From NCBI RefSeq assembly GCF_023715155.1, contig NZ_JAMBNQ010000007.1, forward strand, positions 62,001-126,000: a stretch of DNA of 64,000 bases, written 5' to 3'. Shown piece after piece: positions 8,652-17,936 of the stretch. How positions within the stretch are numbered: position 1 is the first letter of the stretch; each line of letters starts with the position of its first letter. Made by a program: the position numbers and the translations under genes. The notes beneath the pieces are model-generated. The model was not told where the DNA came from, ran no database searches, and worked only from the letters and a program-made list of their open reading frames with translations. The DNA is from Neobacillus mesonae (GTDB taxonomy: Bacteria; Bacillota; Bacilli; Bacillales; Cytobacillaceae).

Positions 8652-9851
8652 GTGGAAAAAAAGAGTATTTTGATTACCTCCTTTGATCTCGCCATTGGCG
8701 GTGTAGAAAGAAGTCTTATTGGCCTATTAAGCCATATAGACTATAACAAATACGATGTTGATTTAATGCTTTTTAAGCATGAAGGAGAGTTCTTTCCTTT
8801 TCTTCCATCAGGGCCAAATTTAATACCAGAAATGCCGCAGTATGCAACGTTTCGGATGCCAATAGGACAAATTGCCAAAAAAGGTCTTATTCCAGTTGCC
8901 GTTTCGCGGACAATGGCAAAGTACTTTGGTTCATTTTATGGGGATTTTAGAGGAGTAGATGAGCCTGGCTATCTCGAAATTCAATATGGATGGGAATTTA
9001 CTACTCCTCTTCTGCCAAAATTAAATAAAGAATATGATGTGGCCATAGGTTTCCTGTGGCCACATCACTTTATTACGCAAAAAGTAAAAGCCAAAAAGAA
9101 AATCGGCTGGATTCACACGGATTATTCTAATATTTACCTGAACCAAAAATTAGAAGCAAAGATGTGGCGTAAGCTGGACTCAATTGTTGCCGTTTCAGAG
9201 GAGTGTGCGAATACATTTTTAAAAATATTTCCTGAGTTTAAACAAAAGACATGTGTAATCGAAAACATTCTCTCTCCGGCATTAATCTCGAAACAATCTA
9301 TGGATAGCCGTTTGGATGACATGAAAACAACAAATGGAAGAACAACCATACTAACGATAGGACGGCTTTCACATGCAAAAGGTTTAGATAATGCAGTTAA
9401 AGCCTGCCGTGAATTAGTTGATGAAGGTTTTGATGTAGGATGGTATGTTGTTGGATACGGGCCACTTGAAAATGAATTAAAGGATTTGATTAATGAGCTG
9501 AACTTGAATGATCGATTTTTCCTGCTGGGGAAAAAGACCAACCCGTATCCATACTTAAAAGCTTGTGATATTTATGTCCAGCCATCCCGGTATGAAGGGA
9601 AGGCTGTTACCATCCGCGAGGCTCAAATATTAGGGAAACCGGTAGTCATTACTAATTTTCCAACTGCTAAAAGCCAAGCAATTCATGGTATTGATGCGAT
9701 TATTACTGATCAAGGGGTATCCGGAATTGCAGCGGGTATTAAGACATTACTAACAGACCGGAATCTAAAAGAGAGATTAATATCCAATGTTCTTTCTTCT
9801 GATTATGGAAACGAGCAGGAAATTGAAAAATTATATAGTTTAATTGGATAG
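8652..9851 (+). CDS. Glycosyltransferase family 4
   Basis: 399 aa, GTG start behind ATGGAGATGG. Typical GT4: N-terminal FDLAIGGVERSLIGLLSHI, central TIGRLSHAKGLDNAVKAC (the conserved G-R of the donor domain), and QPSRYEGKAVTIREAQILGK (EX7E). The same subfamily, with the conserved LLGxKxNPYPYxKxxDxYVQ stretch, recurs at 16684 and 19076, so this operon holds three such enzymes. Donor and acceptor sugars unknown. Confidence 0.85.
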   Translation: MEKKSILITSFDLAIGGVERSLIGLLSHIDYNKYDVDLMLFKHEGEFFPFLPSGPNLIPEMPQYATFRMPIGQIAKKGLIPVAVSRTMAKYFGSFYGDFRGVDEPGYLEIQYGWEFTTPLLPKLNKEYDVAIGFLWPHHFITQKVKAKKKIGWIHTDYSNIYLNQKLEAKMWRKLDSIVAVSEECANTFLKIFPEFKQKTCVIENILSPALISKQSMDSRLDDMKTTNGRTTILTIGRLSHAKGLDNAVKACRELVDEGFDVGWYVVGYGPLENELKDLINELNLNDRFFLLGKKTNPYPYLKACDIYVQPSRYEGKAVTIREAQILGKPVVITNFPTAKSQAIHGIDAIITDQGVSGIAAGIKTLLTDRNLKERLISNVLSSDYGNEQEIEKLYSLIG

Positions 9852-9869
9852 GAAGAAGGTGAAAAAAAT

Positions 9870-10940
9870 ATGGCAATACTAGTTACAGGCGGGGCCGGTT
9901 ATATCGGCAGCCACACATGTGTGGAAATATTAAATGATGGCTATGAAATTGTTGTGGTCGATAACCTAATCAATAGTAAGCCAGAATCCATAAACCGCAT
10001 AGGGAAAATTACAAAGAAAGAATTTAAAACCTATTATATTGATTTATTGGATGAGGAAAAACTAAACCAGGTATTTGAAGAAAATCAGATTGATGCCGTG
10101 ATTCATTTTGCCGGTTTAAAGGCAGTTGGGGAATCTGTTCACATTCCACTTAGATACTATCATAATAACATTACTGGGACACTTATCCTTTGTGAAATAA
10201 TGAAAAAACATAATGTGAAAAAGCTGGTTTTTAGTTCATCCGCAACTGTTTATGGAATGCCGGAGCAGTTTCCCATTTCCGAAGATTTTCCGTTAAAGGC
10301 CCTAAATCCATATGGCCGTACCAAGCTAATGATTGAAGAAATATTAAATGATCTTTATGCATCAGACCATCAATGGAGTATTGCCTTACTAAGATACTTT
10401 AACCCGATTGGTGCACATGAAAGCGGGCTTATCGGAGAAGATCCAAATGGCATTCCAAATAATCTCATGCCGTATATTACACAAGTGGCTGTTGGAAAGC
10501 TAAAAGAATTAAATGTCTTCGGAAACCAGTATTCAACAGTTGACGGTACAGGAGTGCGTGATTATATCCATGTAGTAGATTTGGCAAAAGGCCATTTAAA
10601 AGCACTTGAGAAAATTTCCATTTCCAGCGGTGTTGAGGCATATAATCTTGGTACAGGAAAAGGTTATAGTGTGCTGGAGACCGTTTCAGCTTTTGAAACG
10701 GCATCTAATAAACAGATTCCTTATAAGATTGTTGACCCAAGACCGGGAGATGCAGCGATTTGTTATGCAAATCCAACAAAGGCTGAATTTCAGCTTGGAT
10801 GGACTGCGGAAAAGGGAATTCAAGAAATGTGTGAAGATGCATGGAGATGGCAGGAAAAGAATCCGAATGGTTATGATAGTGAAACTGTTATTGACGACCC
10901 TTACTTTTCAAAAAGTGAGGGTATTTTAATGGAAAAATAG
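9870..10940 (+). CDS. galE: UDP-glucose 4-epimerase
   Basis: 356 aa SDR-type epimerase that interconverts UDP-Glc/UDP-Gal (or the N-acetyl forms) and supplies nucleotide sugar to the operon's transferases. GGAGYIGSH at 7-15 binds [11 protein letters not shown] near 121-128 gives the catalytic Ser/Thr; Y148 and K152 (NPYGRTK) are the catalytic pair; [15 protein letters not shown] is the GalE signature. About 15-20 residues longer at the C-terminus (through [12 protein letters not shown]) than standard GalE. Start ATG behind GAAGAAGGTG. Confidence 0.95.
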   Translation: MAILVTGGAGYIGSHTCVEILNDGYEIVVVDNLINSKPESINRIGKITKKEFKTYYIDLLDEEKLNQVFEENQIDAVIHFAGLKAVGESVHIPLRYYHNNITGTLILCEIMKKHNVKKLVFSSSATVYGMPEQFPISEDFPLKALNPYGRTKLMIEEILNDLYASDHQWSIALLRYFNPIGAHESGLIGEDPNGIPNNLMPYITQVAVGKLKELNVFGNQYSTVDGTGVRDYIHVVDLAKGHLKALEKISISSGVEAYNLGTGKGYSVLETVSAFETASNKQIPYKIVDPRPGDAAICYANPTKAEFQLGWTAEKGIQEMCEDAWRWQEKNPNGYDSETVIDDPYFSKSEGILMEK

Positions 10941-10964
10941 TGATTGGTTATTGGAGGAAAGGAA

Positions 10965-11111
10965 TTGACTATATCTGAGAAATTAACACAACAAAAATTC
11001 CAAGAAATTTTAGTCAGTACTTATTTAATGGGAAGAGAAAAAGAGAGGTTGACAGTCAATGAAATGATTGAAGAAATAAAACAGCAGATTTTAAAAGAGA
11101 AAAATAATTAA
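10965..11111 (+). CDS. Small hypothetical protein, 48 aa
   Basis: TTG start 5 nt after TTGGAGGAAAGG, a strong ribosome binding site, in the gap between galE and epsL. The product ([19 protein letters not shown] ... [11 protein letters not shown]) is charged and helical with no membrane segment, cysteine or known motif. Not recognised. Size and helical character resemble the 49-aa product at 1156 but the sequences are not clearly related. The close fit between neighbours and good start signals argue that it is translated. Confidence 0.55.
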   Translation: MTISEKLTQQKFQEILVSTYLMGREKERLTVNEMIEEIKQQILKEKNN

Positions 11112-11140
11112 TTGAGCAAAACCGAAAGGTGCCAAATAAA

Positions 11141-11755
11141 ATGAAACGGGCTTTTGATTTCATTATTTCATTACTATTATTGGTGGGGTTGTCACCAATT
11201 ATTTTGGTAATCGTATTGTTAATAAAAATAAAACTTGGTTCCCCTATCATCTTTAAACAGTTGCGGCCAGGTTTATATGAGGCTCCATTTTATTTATATA
11301 AATTCCGGACAATGACGGATGAAAGGAACTCCAAAGGTCAATTGCTCCCGGATAGTTTAAGGTTAACACCCTTTGGAAAGTTTTTAAGGAAATATAGTTT
11401 AGATGAATTCCCGCAGCTCATTAATGTTTTAAAAGGGGATATTAGTTTAGTAGGACCGAGACCATTATTGATGGAGTATATTCCGCTTTATTCATTGGAA
11501 CAGGCCAAGCGGCATCATGTAAGACCAGGGATTACAGGATGGGCTCAGGTTAACGGCCGGAATGCTATAACTTGGGAAGAAAAATTTAAATTAGATGTTT
11601 GGTATGTTCATAACCATTCTTTCATGTTAGATTTGAAAATTTTGTTTATGACTGTCATCAAAGTGATGAAATCGGAAGGGATTAATCAGCCAGGCAATGC
11701 AACAGTGGAACAGTTTACCGGTACAAAAACTACTGTAAGGGGTGGCCATGGATGA
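11141..11755 (+). CDS. epsL: Initiating sugar (phosphoglycosyl) transferase EpsL
   Basis: 204 aa from ATG 11141, preferred over a GTG at 11129 because AAAGGTG then has proper spacing and the protein begins [14 protein letters not shown] as in relatives. One N-terminal membrane helix, then [57 protein letters not shown] (the catalytic Asp-Glu region) and [12 protein letters not shown], which together define the PglC/WcaJ-type monotopic transferases. It moves a phospho-sugar, probably the bacillosamine-type sugar made by EpsC-EpsN-EpsM, onto undecaprenyl phosphate. Confidence 0.93.
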   Translation: MKRAFDFIISLLLLVGLSPIILVIVLLIKIKLGSPIIFKQLRPGLYEAPFYLYKFRTMTDERNSKGQLLPDSLRLTPFGKFLRKYSLDEFPQLINVLKGDISLVGPRPLLMEYIPLYSLEQAKRHHVRPGITGWAQVNGRNAITWEEKFKLDVWYVHNHSFMLDLKILFMTVIKVMKSEGINQPGNATVEQFTGTKTTVRGGHG

Positions 11756-12402
11756 AAATTGTGGTGATAGGTCATGGCGGTCATAGTAAAGTCGTAAATG
11801 ATTTGCTATTAGCCCAGGATGGACTCGAGGTTATTGGTTACTTAGATGATAAGTACAAAGAGGTAACGTCTGAAAATATATTTTTTGGCCCCATTATATA
11901 TGCTAAACAGCTGGTTGAGTATGCCAATGAAATAAAATTCATCGTAGCCATCGGAGATAATAAAATTCGCAAGAAGATTGTCTGTGATTTAAATTTTCCG
12001 GAAAGCCTTTATATTACCTTGATTCATAATACGGCTGTTATTAGTCCTAGCAGCAATATTGATATTGGAACCGTTGTAATGCCAAATGCAGTAATCAATG
12101 CAAACAGTAAAGTGGGAAAACACTCAATAATTAACACAGGTGCCATTATTGAGCATGATTGTAAGGTTGGCGATTTTACCCATGTATCACCAGGAGCGGC
12201 GTTAACAGGAGCTGTGGAAATTGGCGAAGGAGTTTCTGTTGGTGCTGGTGCCGCCGTTATTCCAAATATAAGAATCGGAGAATGGTCCGTGATTGGAGCT
12301 GGAGCAACGGTCATTCATTCCATTCCTTCAAATTGCACAGCAGTCGGAATACCTGCAGTCATTAAGAAAGTGAACCAGGAAGGGGGTAAATTACTTGCCT
12401 AA
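11752..12402 (+). CDS. epsM: Sugar O/N-acetyltransferase EpsM (NeuD/PglD family)
   Basis: 216 aa, the same length as B. subtilis EpsM. ATGA overlap with epsL. N-terminal Rossmann-like PglD domain ([12 protein letters not shown]) and C-terminal left-handed beta-helix of hexapeptide repeats ([28 protein letters not shown] and onward); H-D near residue 135 (IEHDC) is the usual catalytic base region. Likely acetyl-CoA-dependent acetylation of a UDP-4-amino sugar, completing diacetylbacillosamine. Confidence 0.92.
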   Translation: MKIVVIGHGGHSKVVNDLLLAQDGLEVIGYLDDKYKEVTSENIFFGPIIYAKQLVEYANEIKFIVAIGDNKIRKKIVCDLNFPESLYITLIHNTAVISPSSNIDIGTVVMPNAVINANSKVGKHSIINTGAIIEHDCKVGDFTHVSPGAALTGAVEIGEGVSVGAGAAVIPNIRIGEWSVIGAGATVIHSIPSNCTAVGIPAVIKKVNQEGGKLLA

Positions 12403-13570
12403 TAGTGTCAATAAAAGCAGAATTTTTCTCTCGCCGCCGCATATGAGCGGAAATGAGAAAAAATATATAAAGGAAGCGTTTGATACAAACTGGATTGCTC
12501 CATTAGGACCAAACGTGGATGCATTTGAAAAGGAAATTGCCCATTATGCAGGAGTCAATGAAGCTGTTGCTGTTAGTTCAGGCACTGCAGCGATTCATTT
12601 GGCTCTTTCTTTATTAGGAGTAAAAAAAGGTGATAAGGTATTTTGTTCTAGTTTAACCTTTATTGCGAGCGCCAATCCCATTATTTATCAAGGGGCCGAA
12701 CCTGTATTTATTGATTCAGAGCCCGAAACATGGAATATGTCGCCGGAGGCATTAGAAAGAGCATTTCAGGATGCTGTGTTTGAAGGGACACTTCCAAAGG
12801 CAGTTATTGTAGTTAACTTATATGGCCAAAGTGCCAAGATGGATGAGATTGCTGGAATTTGTGATCAGTATCAGGTCCCCATAATTGAAGATGCGGCAGA
12901 ATCATTAGGTTCCACTTATAAGGGGAAGGCTAGCGGAACGTTCGGTAAATTTGGCATTTATTCATTTAATGGGAACAAGATCATAACTACCTCCAGCGGT
13001 GGAATGCTTGTATCAAATGACACTGAAGCATTAAGAAAGGCTAGGTTCCTTGCTACACAAGCACGCGACCCAGCACCACACTACCAGCATAGTCAAATAG
13101 GATTTAACTATCGATTGAGTAATATTTTAGCAGGTGTGGGAAGGGCGCAATTAGAAGTGTTGGATCAAAGGATTGCAGCTAGAAGAACGATCTTTAAGAG
13201 ATACTTTGACACTCTTGGTCATTTACACGGCTTTACATTTATGCCTGAATTGGTGGGGACTTATTCCAATCGATGGTTATCAACTCTTACCATTAACGAG
13301 AAGGCAGCGGGAGTATCTGTAAAAGAGTTATTACATGTCTTAAGTGAGGAGAATATCGAGGCAAGACCTGTTTGGAAGCCGCTTCACCTTCAGCCGGTAT
13401 TCCAAGGGATAAAATATTACCCGCATAATAATAGTGTCTCTGAACAATTATTTAAAAACGGAATTTGTTTACCATCCGGTTCTAATATGACCGAAGAAGA
13501 TCAATTTCGAGTAATTAATTGTATAAAGGATACGGTGATGCATAAGAAATCAAATCAAAAAGTAGTTTAA
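12395..13570 (+). CDS. epsN: PLP-dependent nucleotide-sugar aminotransferase EpsN (DegT/DnrJ/EryC1)
   Basis: 391 aa, TTG start overlapping epsM by 8 bases behind AGGGGG. DegT family: SSGTAAIHLALSLLGV cofactor-phosphate region, EDAAESLGSTYKGK, and SFNGNKIITTSSGGM with the PLP lysine at K195. It would aminate the 4-keto sugar made by EpsC, before EpsM acetylates it. The C-LMN block is intact and in B. subtilis-like order. Confidence 0.93.
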   Translation: MPNSVNKSRIFLSPPHMSGNEKKYIKEAFDTNWIAPLGPNVDAFEKEIAHYAGVNEAVAVSSGTAAIHLALSLLGVKKGDKVFCSSLTFIASANPIIYQGAEPVFIDSEPETWNMSPEALERAFQDAVFEGTLPKAVIVVNLYGQSAKMDEIAGICDQYQVPIIEDAAESLGSTYKGKASGTFGKFGIYSFNGNKIITTSSGGMLVSNDTEALRKARFLATQARDPAPHYQHSQIGFNYRLSNILAGVGRAQLEVLDQRIAARRTIFKRYFDTLGHLHGFTFMPELVGTYSNRWLSTLTINEKAAGVSVKELLHVLSEENIEARPVWKPLHLQPVFQGIKYYPHNNSVSEQLFKNGICLPSGSNMTEEDQFRVINCIKDTVMHKKSNQKVV

Positions 13571-13595
13571 TATGTTATAAACGAGGTATGTTTAG

Positions 13596-13940
13596 ATGAT
13601 AGGAAACAATATACAAGAAATAAGAAAAAGCAGGGGACTGACCTTATCTGAACTGGCGGACAGAGCTAATATTTCAAAATCATATCTAAGTAATATTGAA
13701 AGGAACTTGAATCGCAATCCTTCCATTCAGGTGATTAAAAAAATTGCCTCTGTCCTGGATGTTGATCTTAAAGCCATTATTTCTGCAAATGCACGTTATG
13801 AAGAAAACCAAATACCTGATAAGGAATTAATTGAATTAGTGAAAGAACTAAAGGAATCGGGAATAGATAAAAAAGAATATAAAACATTGATTGAATTTAT
13901 TAAATGGCAAAATCAAAATTTAGGGGCAAATAAAAATTAG
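13596..13940 (+). CDS. SinR-like transcriptional regulator (XRE HTH + Sin dimerisation domain)
   Basis: 114 aa. An N-terminal XRE helix-turn-helix (residues 1-65, IRKSRGLTLSELADRANISKSYLSNIERNL) is followed by a SinR-type C-terminal helical hook (EENQIPDKELIELVKELKES ... DKKEYKTLIEFIKWQNQN), the part that in SinR pairs with SinI. The domain order and NPSIQVIKKIASVLDVD match SinR/SlrR. It is encoded between epsN and an epsJ-like gene, so it is co-transcribed with genes that SinR normally represses; autoregulation through the operon promoter outside the window is a fair inference. It could equally be a SlrR-like partner rather than the master SinR. Confidence 0.85.
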   Translation: MIGNNIQEIRKSRGLTLSELADRANISKSYLSNIERNLNRNPSIQVIKKIASVLDVDLKAIISANARYEENQIPDKELIELVKELKESGIDKKEYKTLIEFIKWQNQNLGANKN

Positions 13941-13982
13941 GAATTTGTCTCACCATTTAAAAATGAAGGTGGTTTGAGACAG

Positions 13983-15011
13983 TTGAATCAAAAAGTTAGT
14001 TTAGTAGTTCCCATATATAAGGTTGAAAAATATATGTCCCGCTGCATTGAAAGTATATTGACCCAGACATATAAAAATTTAGAAATAATTTTGGTTAATG
14101 ATGGATCTCCTGACAGCTGTGGAGTCATTGCTGATGACTATGCTAAAAAGGATAATAGAATTATAGTAGTACACAAGGAAAACGGCGGGCTGTCTGATGC
14201 CAGAAATGTTGGAATGAAATATGTAACCGGTGAATTTACTCTTTTTGTGGATAGTGATGACTGGTTAGATCAAACAATGGTTGAGAAACTCGTTAATGCG
14301 ATTACTACATACCAAGCAGATATTGTACAATCAGCCTTTTATTATGCTTATGAAAAATATTTAATGTTTGACACAAGGGTATATAAAAGAGGAGAAACTC
14401 CGGAAACTTTAGATAATAAGGAAATAATGAAACAACTGGTTATTAATGAGAAGGTGAAAAATTTTGCCTGGGGGAAATTATACAAAACATCTTTGATTCA
14501 AAACATTCCATTTAAAAATGGAGTTTTATTTGAAGATGTTTTTTGGGCTCATCAAGTCATGCAAAAGGTAAAAAGATTTGTTATTCTACATGATCCATTA
14601 TATTTCTATGCTCAACGGGAAGATAGTATTGTTGCCACCTATAGTGTAAGAAACTTGGATATTTTAAAAGGGTTGAAAGAAAGACACAGCTTTATTGAAA
14701 AGAATTATGGGGAATTAACAAATGAGTCATTAAAGCTGCTGTTAAAAACTAACTTAATTCATTACAATCTTTTATTGAGAAATAGAAAAATAGATTCAAA
14801 AGGTTTATATAGAAAGGAAATACGACAATATATTTATAATCATTATGAAAATTTTATAAAGGCTGTTAATGAGGATCAGGCATTAAAAAGGCAATTAATA
14901 TTATTTAGACTTCACCCATATTTAAATGTTTTATATCTAGTATTTGAGAAATTATTAAGGAAATCTAGATTATTATCCCAACCTTCCGGGTTGGAGCAGA
15001 TTGAGCTTTAA
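13983..15011 (+). CDS. Glycosyltransferase family 2 (EpsJ-like)
   Basis: About 342 aa. The TTG at 13983 is chosen because GAAGGTGG then lies 8-10 nt away; a TTG at 13974 sits too close to it. GT-A fold: SLVVPIYKVEKYMSRCIESI, LVNDGSPDSCG near 35-45, NGGLSDARNVG and FVDSDDWLD (DXD). C-terminal half carries a second domain as in EpsJ. Similar to the transferase at 20328. Confidence 0.85.
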   Translation: MNQKVSLVVPIYKVEKYMSRCIESILTQTYKNLEIILVNDGSPDSCGVIADDYAKKDNRIIVVHKENGGLSDARNVGMKYVTGEFTLFVDSDDWLDQTMVEKLVNAITTYQADIVQSAFYYAYEKYLMFDTRVYKRGETPETLDNKEIMKQLVINEKVKNFAWGKLYKTSLIQNIPFKNGVLFEDVFWAHQVMQKVKRFVILHDPLYFYAQREDSIVATYSVRNLDILKGLKERHSFIEKNYGELTNESLKLLLKTNLIHYNLLLRNRKIDSKGLYRKEIRQYIYNHYENFIKAVNEDQALKRQLILFRLHPYLNVLYLVFEKLLRKSRLLSQPSGLEQIEL

Positions 15012-15035
15012 AAAATTGTATATTCAATGAGACGT

Positions 15036-15066
15036 GGCACCCCTGCAAAAAGGGTTGCTTTTTTTA
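15036..15066 (+). terminator. Intra-operon intrinsic terminator-like hairpin
   Basis: GGCACCCCT (15036-15044) pairs with AGGGTTGCT (15051-15059) with one mismatch around a 6-nt loop, followed directly by a run of seven T. It lies between the epsJ-like gene and the TagF-like gene and would cut down transcription of the distal operon unless the EAR element acts over distance, as it does in B. subtilis. Confidence 0.6.
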
Positions 15067-15088
15067 TTCTTAACGGGGGCGCATTCAA

Positions 15089-16228
15089 TTGATAAAAAAA
15101 TTATTGGCTTGGGCTATCATCTATTTATTTAACTGTTTTCCCATAAAGAAAAATAAAATATTTTTCTTTAGTTATTATGGAAGCCAATATGGTGATAGTC
15201 CTAAGTATATAACAGAGTATATTTTGAAAAATTATCCTGAGGACCGTTTTGATGTGGTATGGGCCTTTAATAATATTGAAGAGAAAGCCCATTTAACGGA
15301 TTTTCGAAAAGTGAAAATAATGACACTCAGGTATTTTTATGAGCTATGTACATCTAAGGTGATTATTACAAATTTTAGAACTACTGATTTATTTGTAAAA
15401 AGAAAAGGTCAATATTATATTCAAACATGGCATAGCTCTTTACGATTAAAGCAAATTGAAAAGGATTCAGAAAAATCATTGTCTCCACAATATATACAAA
15501 TGGCAAAAAAGGACTCATTAAAATGTGACCTTTTACTATCCGGCTGTGAATATAGTACAAAAATTTTTAAAAGATCTTTTTGGTATGATGGGGAAATACT
15601 TGAGTGTGGTACTCCGGCAAACGATATATTATTTAAAGATGAGTTGAATATTAAAGATAATATTTTTAAACGGTTAAGTATTCCAAAGGATTATAAAATA
15701 GTGTTATATGCTCCAACTTTTCGGAAAAGTAGTGATATATCGGTATATAATTTAGAATTTCAAGAGCTTTTAACGTCCTTATCAACTAGATTTGGAGGAA
15801 AGTGGATGTTGTTATTAAGACTTCATCCACACTTAACAAATCTATCTAACGAATTTAAGAATACAAAAAATTTTTTAAATGTAACACTATATGATGATGT
15901 ACAAGAATTAATGTATATCTCAGATGTACTTATCACTGATTATTCTTCTGTTATGTTTAGTTTCTTATTAACTAAAAAGCCTTGTTTTCTATATATGCCT
16001 GATTTGCCAGACTATTTAAAGAACGATAGAAAGCTCTATTTTGATATTGAAGAACTACCTTATTCTTACGCAAGAACCAATCAGGAGTTATTAGAAAATA
16101 TTAATGGGTTTAACGATAAAAAATATGAAAGAGATATTTTAAATATGCTGACTAAAATTAATTCTTATGACGATGGAAATGCAAGTGCTCGATTATTAAA
16201 TAAGATTGAAAATGAATTGAAGATATAA
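15089..16228 (+). CDS. CDP-glycerol glycerophosphotransferase family protein (TagB/TagF-like)
   Basis: 379 aa, TTG start after AACGGGGGCG. Glyphos_transf-type GT-B protein: N-terminal membrane-associating stretch (LLAWAIIYLFNCF), QTWHSSLR near 115, YAPTFRKSS near 207, LLRLHPHL near 245 and DVLITDYSSVMFSF near 290, with the histidines and DYSS residues of TagB/TagF. Shorter than the polymerase TagF and without an N-terminal extra domain, so it more likely transfers single glycerol phosphate units. The TagD-like CDP-glycerol synthase follows after 13 bases, making the pair a self-contained glycerol-phosphate decoration module. Confidence 0.85.
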   Translation: MIKKLLAWAIIYLFNCFPIKKNKIFFFSYYGSQYGDSPKYITEYILKNYPEDRFDVVWAFNNIEEKAHLTDFRKVKIMTLRYFYELCTSKVIITNFRTTDLFVKRKGQYYIQTWHSSLRLKQIEKDSEKSLSPQYIQMAKKDSLKCDLLLSGCEYSTKIFKRSFWYDGEILECGTPANDILFKDELNIKDNIFKRLSIPKDYKIVLYAPTFRKSSDISVYNLEFQELLTSLSTRFGGKWMLLLRLHPHLTNLSNEFKNTKNFLNVTLYDDVQELMYISDVLITDYSSVMFSFLLTKKPCFLYMPDLPDYLKNDRKLYFDIEELPYSYARTNQELLENINGFNDKKYERDILNMLTKINSYDDGNASARLLNKIENELKI

Positions 16229-16241
16229 GGGGGAAGTTTTA

Positions 16242-16658
16242 ATGAAGAAATATCAAGTTGGATATACTACAGGTGTTTTCGATTTATTTCATGTAGGACA
16301 TTTAAATATTTTACAAAAATCCAAAGAACTCTGTAATTACTTAATTGTAGGGGTTAGTACCGATGAATTAGTTCGAAGTTATAAAAATAAAACGCCAGTA
16401 ATTACATTAGAAAACAGAATGAAAATTGTAGAGTCAATAAAATATGTTGATAAAGTAGTAGTTCAAGGAACCATGAATAAACTTGATGCATGGGAGCAAC
16501 TAAAATTTGAGGTAATGTTCCACGGTGATGATTGGAAAAATACTACTATGTGGAAAGAATACGAAGAGAAATTCAAAAAGGTTGGTGTCGATCTTGTATA
16601 TTTTCCTTATACAAGAGAAACCTCATCGACAATTTTAAAAAGTAAAATATTAATTTAG
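16242..16658 (+). CDS. tagD: Glycerol-3-phosphate cytidylyltransferase
   Basis: 138 aa, about the length of TagD/GCT (129-132 aa). Nucleotidyltransferase fold: YTTGVFDLFHVGHLNIL with the HVGH catalytic motif at about 17-20, GVSTDELV, ENRMKIVESIKYVDKVV and YTRETSST near the end, corresponding to the RTEGISTT motif. It makes CDP-glycerol from CTP and glycerol 3-phosphate, which the preceding TagF-like enzyme would use. ATG after AAGGGGGAAG. Cells also need TagD for wall teichoic acid; this copy in an EPS operon looks dedicated. Confidence 0.88.
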   Translation: MKKYQVGYTTGVFDLFHVGHLNILQKSKELCNYLIVGVSTDELVRSYKNKTPVITLENRMKIVESIKYVDKVVVQGTMNKLDAWEQLKFEVMFHGDDWKNTTMWKEYEEKFKKVGVDLVYFPYTRETSSTILKSKILI

Positions 16659-16683
16659 CAAGCATTGAATGGAGAAGTCAAAT

Positions 16684-17874
16684 ATGAAAAAGAATTTATT
16701 GTTTGTAATAGATTCGTTGGATTGTGCAGGAGCGGAAAAGAGTTTAGTTACATTATTGTCGTTGCTAGACTACTCTAAATTCTCAGTCGATCTAATGTTA
16801 TTTGGACACGGCGGTGTATTGGAAGAACTTGTTCCAAAAGAAGTAAATATATTAAAACCATTAAAGTATACGGATTATGCCTCTTTACCATTAGCTTATG
16901 CATTTAAAAACTCTATCACACATTTTAACCTTAAAATGTTATCTTCCCGAATGAAATATTCTGTAAGAATAAGGAAGAGAGAATGCAGCAATGCCCAAAA
17001 GGCTAGAATCTTTTGGCAAAGCGTTTCAAACGTTATTGAAGAAAATCCTAAAAAATATGATATTGCAATAAGTTACGCACAAGGAGTTCCAACTTTTTAT
17101 GTAGCTGACAAAGTAAAGGCAAAGAAAAAATTCGCCTGGGTGAATGTTAGTTATAGATTAGATGAGTATGAAAAGGGATTTCAAAAACAATTCTATAATC
17201 AATACAATAAAATTGTAGCAGTATCCGATTCTGCAAAAGAAATATTTGTAGAAACATTTCCATATTACTATGACAAAGTTGAAATCATTTATGATATTAA
17301 TAATCCGGAGTTTATTTCAAGAATGTCAGAACTTGGAGAAGGATATAATGATAATTTTGATGGAATTCGCATATTAACCATTGGAAGACTTGCCCATCAA
17401 AAAGGCTATGATATTGCGATTGATGCATGTAAAAAGCTGAAGGATAAAGGTGTAAACTTTAAATGGTATGCACTTGGTAAAGGGCCATTGAGAGAAGAAA
17501 TTGAAAAAAGTATTATCGATAATAATTTATCTGAGCATTTTATATTATTAGGTGTCAAGGCAAATCCATATCCTTATATAAAAAATGCTGATGTATATGT
17601 TCAAACGTCTAGGTTTGAAGGATTCGGACTTGCAATTGCAGAGGCAAGGATGCTGAATATTCCAGTTGTAACTACGAGATTTGATGCAGTTTACAATCAG
17701 ATGGTTGAAAGGAAAAATGGACTGGTTGTTGATATGGATGCGGAAGCAGTTTACAAAGGTTTAATTGAAATACTTAAAAATAAAGGATTAAGGAGAAACA
17801 TTGTAAAATATTTACAAGAGGAAAGGAAAGGAAATGTTGAGGAAATAGAAAAATTTTATAAATTAATTGGATAA
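16684..17874 (+). CDS. Glycosyltransferase family 4
   Basis: 396 aa from ATG 16684, where GGAGAAG is 7 nt away; an ATG at 16669 overlaps that ribosome binding site. Features: FVIDSLDCAGAEKSLVTLLSLLDYSKFSVDL, ILTIGRLAHQKGYDIAI, LLGVKANPYPYIKNADVYVQ and RFEGFGLAIAEARML. Same subfamily as the genes at 8652 and 19076. Donor sugar not readable. Confidence 0.85.
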   Translation: MKKNLLFVIDSLDCAGAEKSLVTLLSLLDYSKFSVDLMLFGHGGVLEELVPKEVNILKPLKYTDYASLPLAYAFKNSITHFNLKMLSSRMKYSVRIRKRECSNAQKARIFWQSVSNVIEENPKKYDIAISYAQGVPTFYVADKVKAKKKFAWVNVSYRLDEYEKGFQKQFYNQYNKIVAVSDSAKEIFVETFPYYYDKVEIIYDINNPEFISRMSELGEGYNDNFDGIRILTIGRLAHQKGYDIAIDACKKLKDKGVNFKWYALGKGPLREEIEKSIIDNNLSEHFILLGVKANPYPYIKNADVYVQTSRFEGFGLAIAEARMLNIPVVTTRFDAVYNQMVERKNGLVVDMDAEAVYKGLIEILKNKGLRRNIVKYLQEERKGNVEEIEKFYKLIG

Positions 17875-17936
17875 AATAAAGCTTGGATATTAAAAAATCA
17901 ATGGACTAATAAATTTTTATTTAAGGGGAAAGTAAT

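Noticed and set aside
12024-12314. Proline- and threonine-rich minus-strand frame
   Set aside because: Mirror image of the hexapeptide repeats of epsM.
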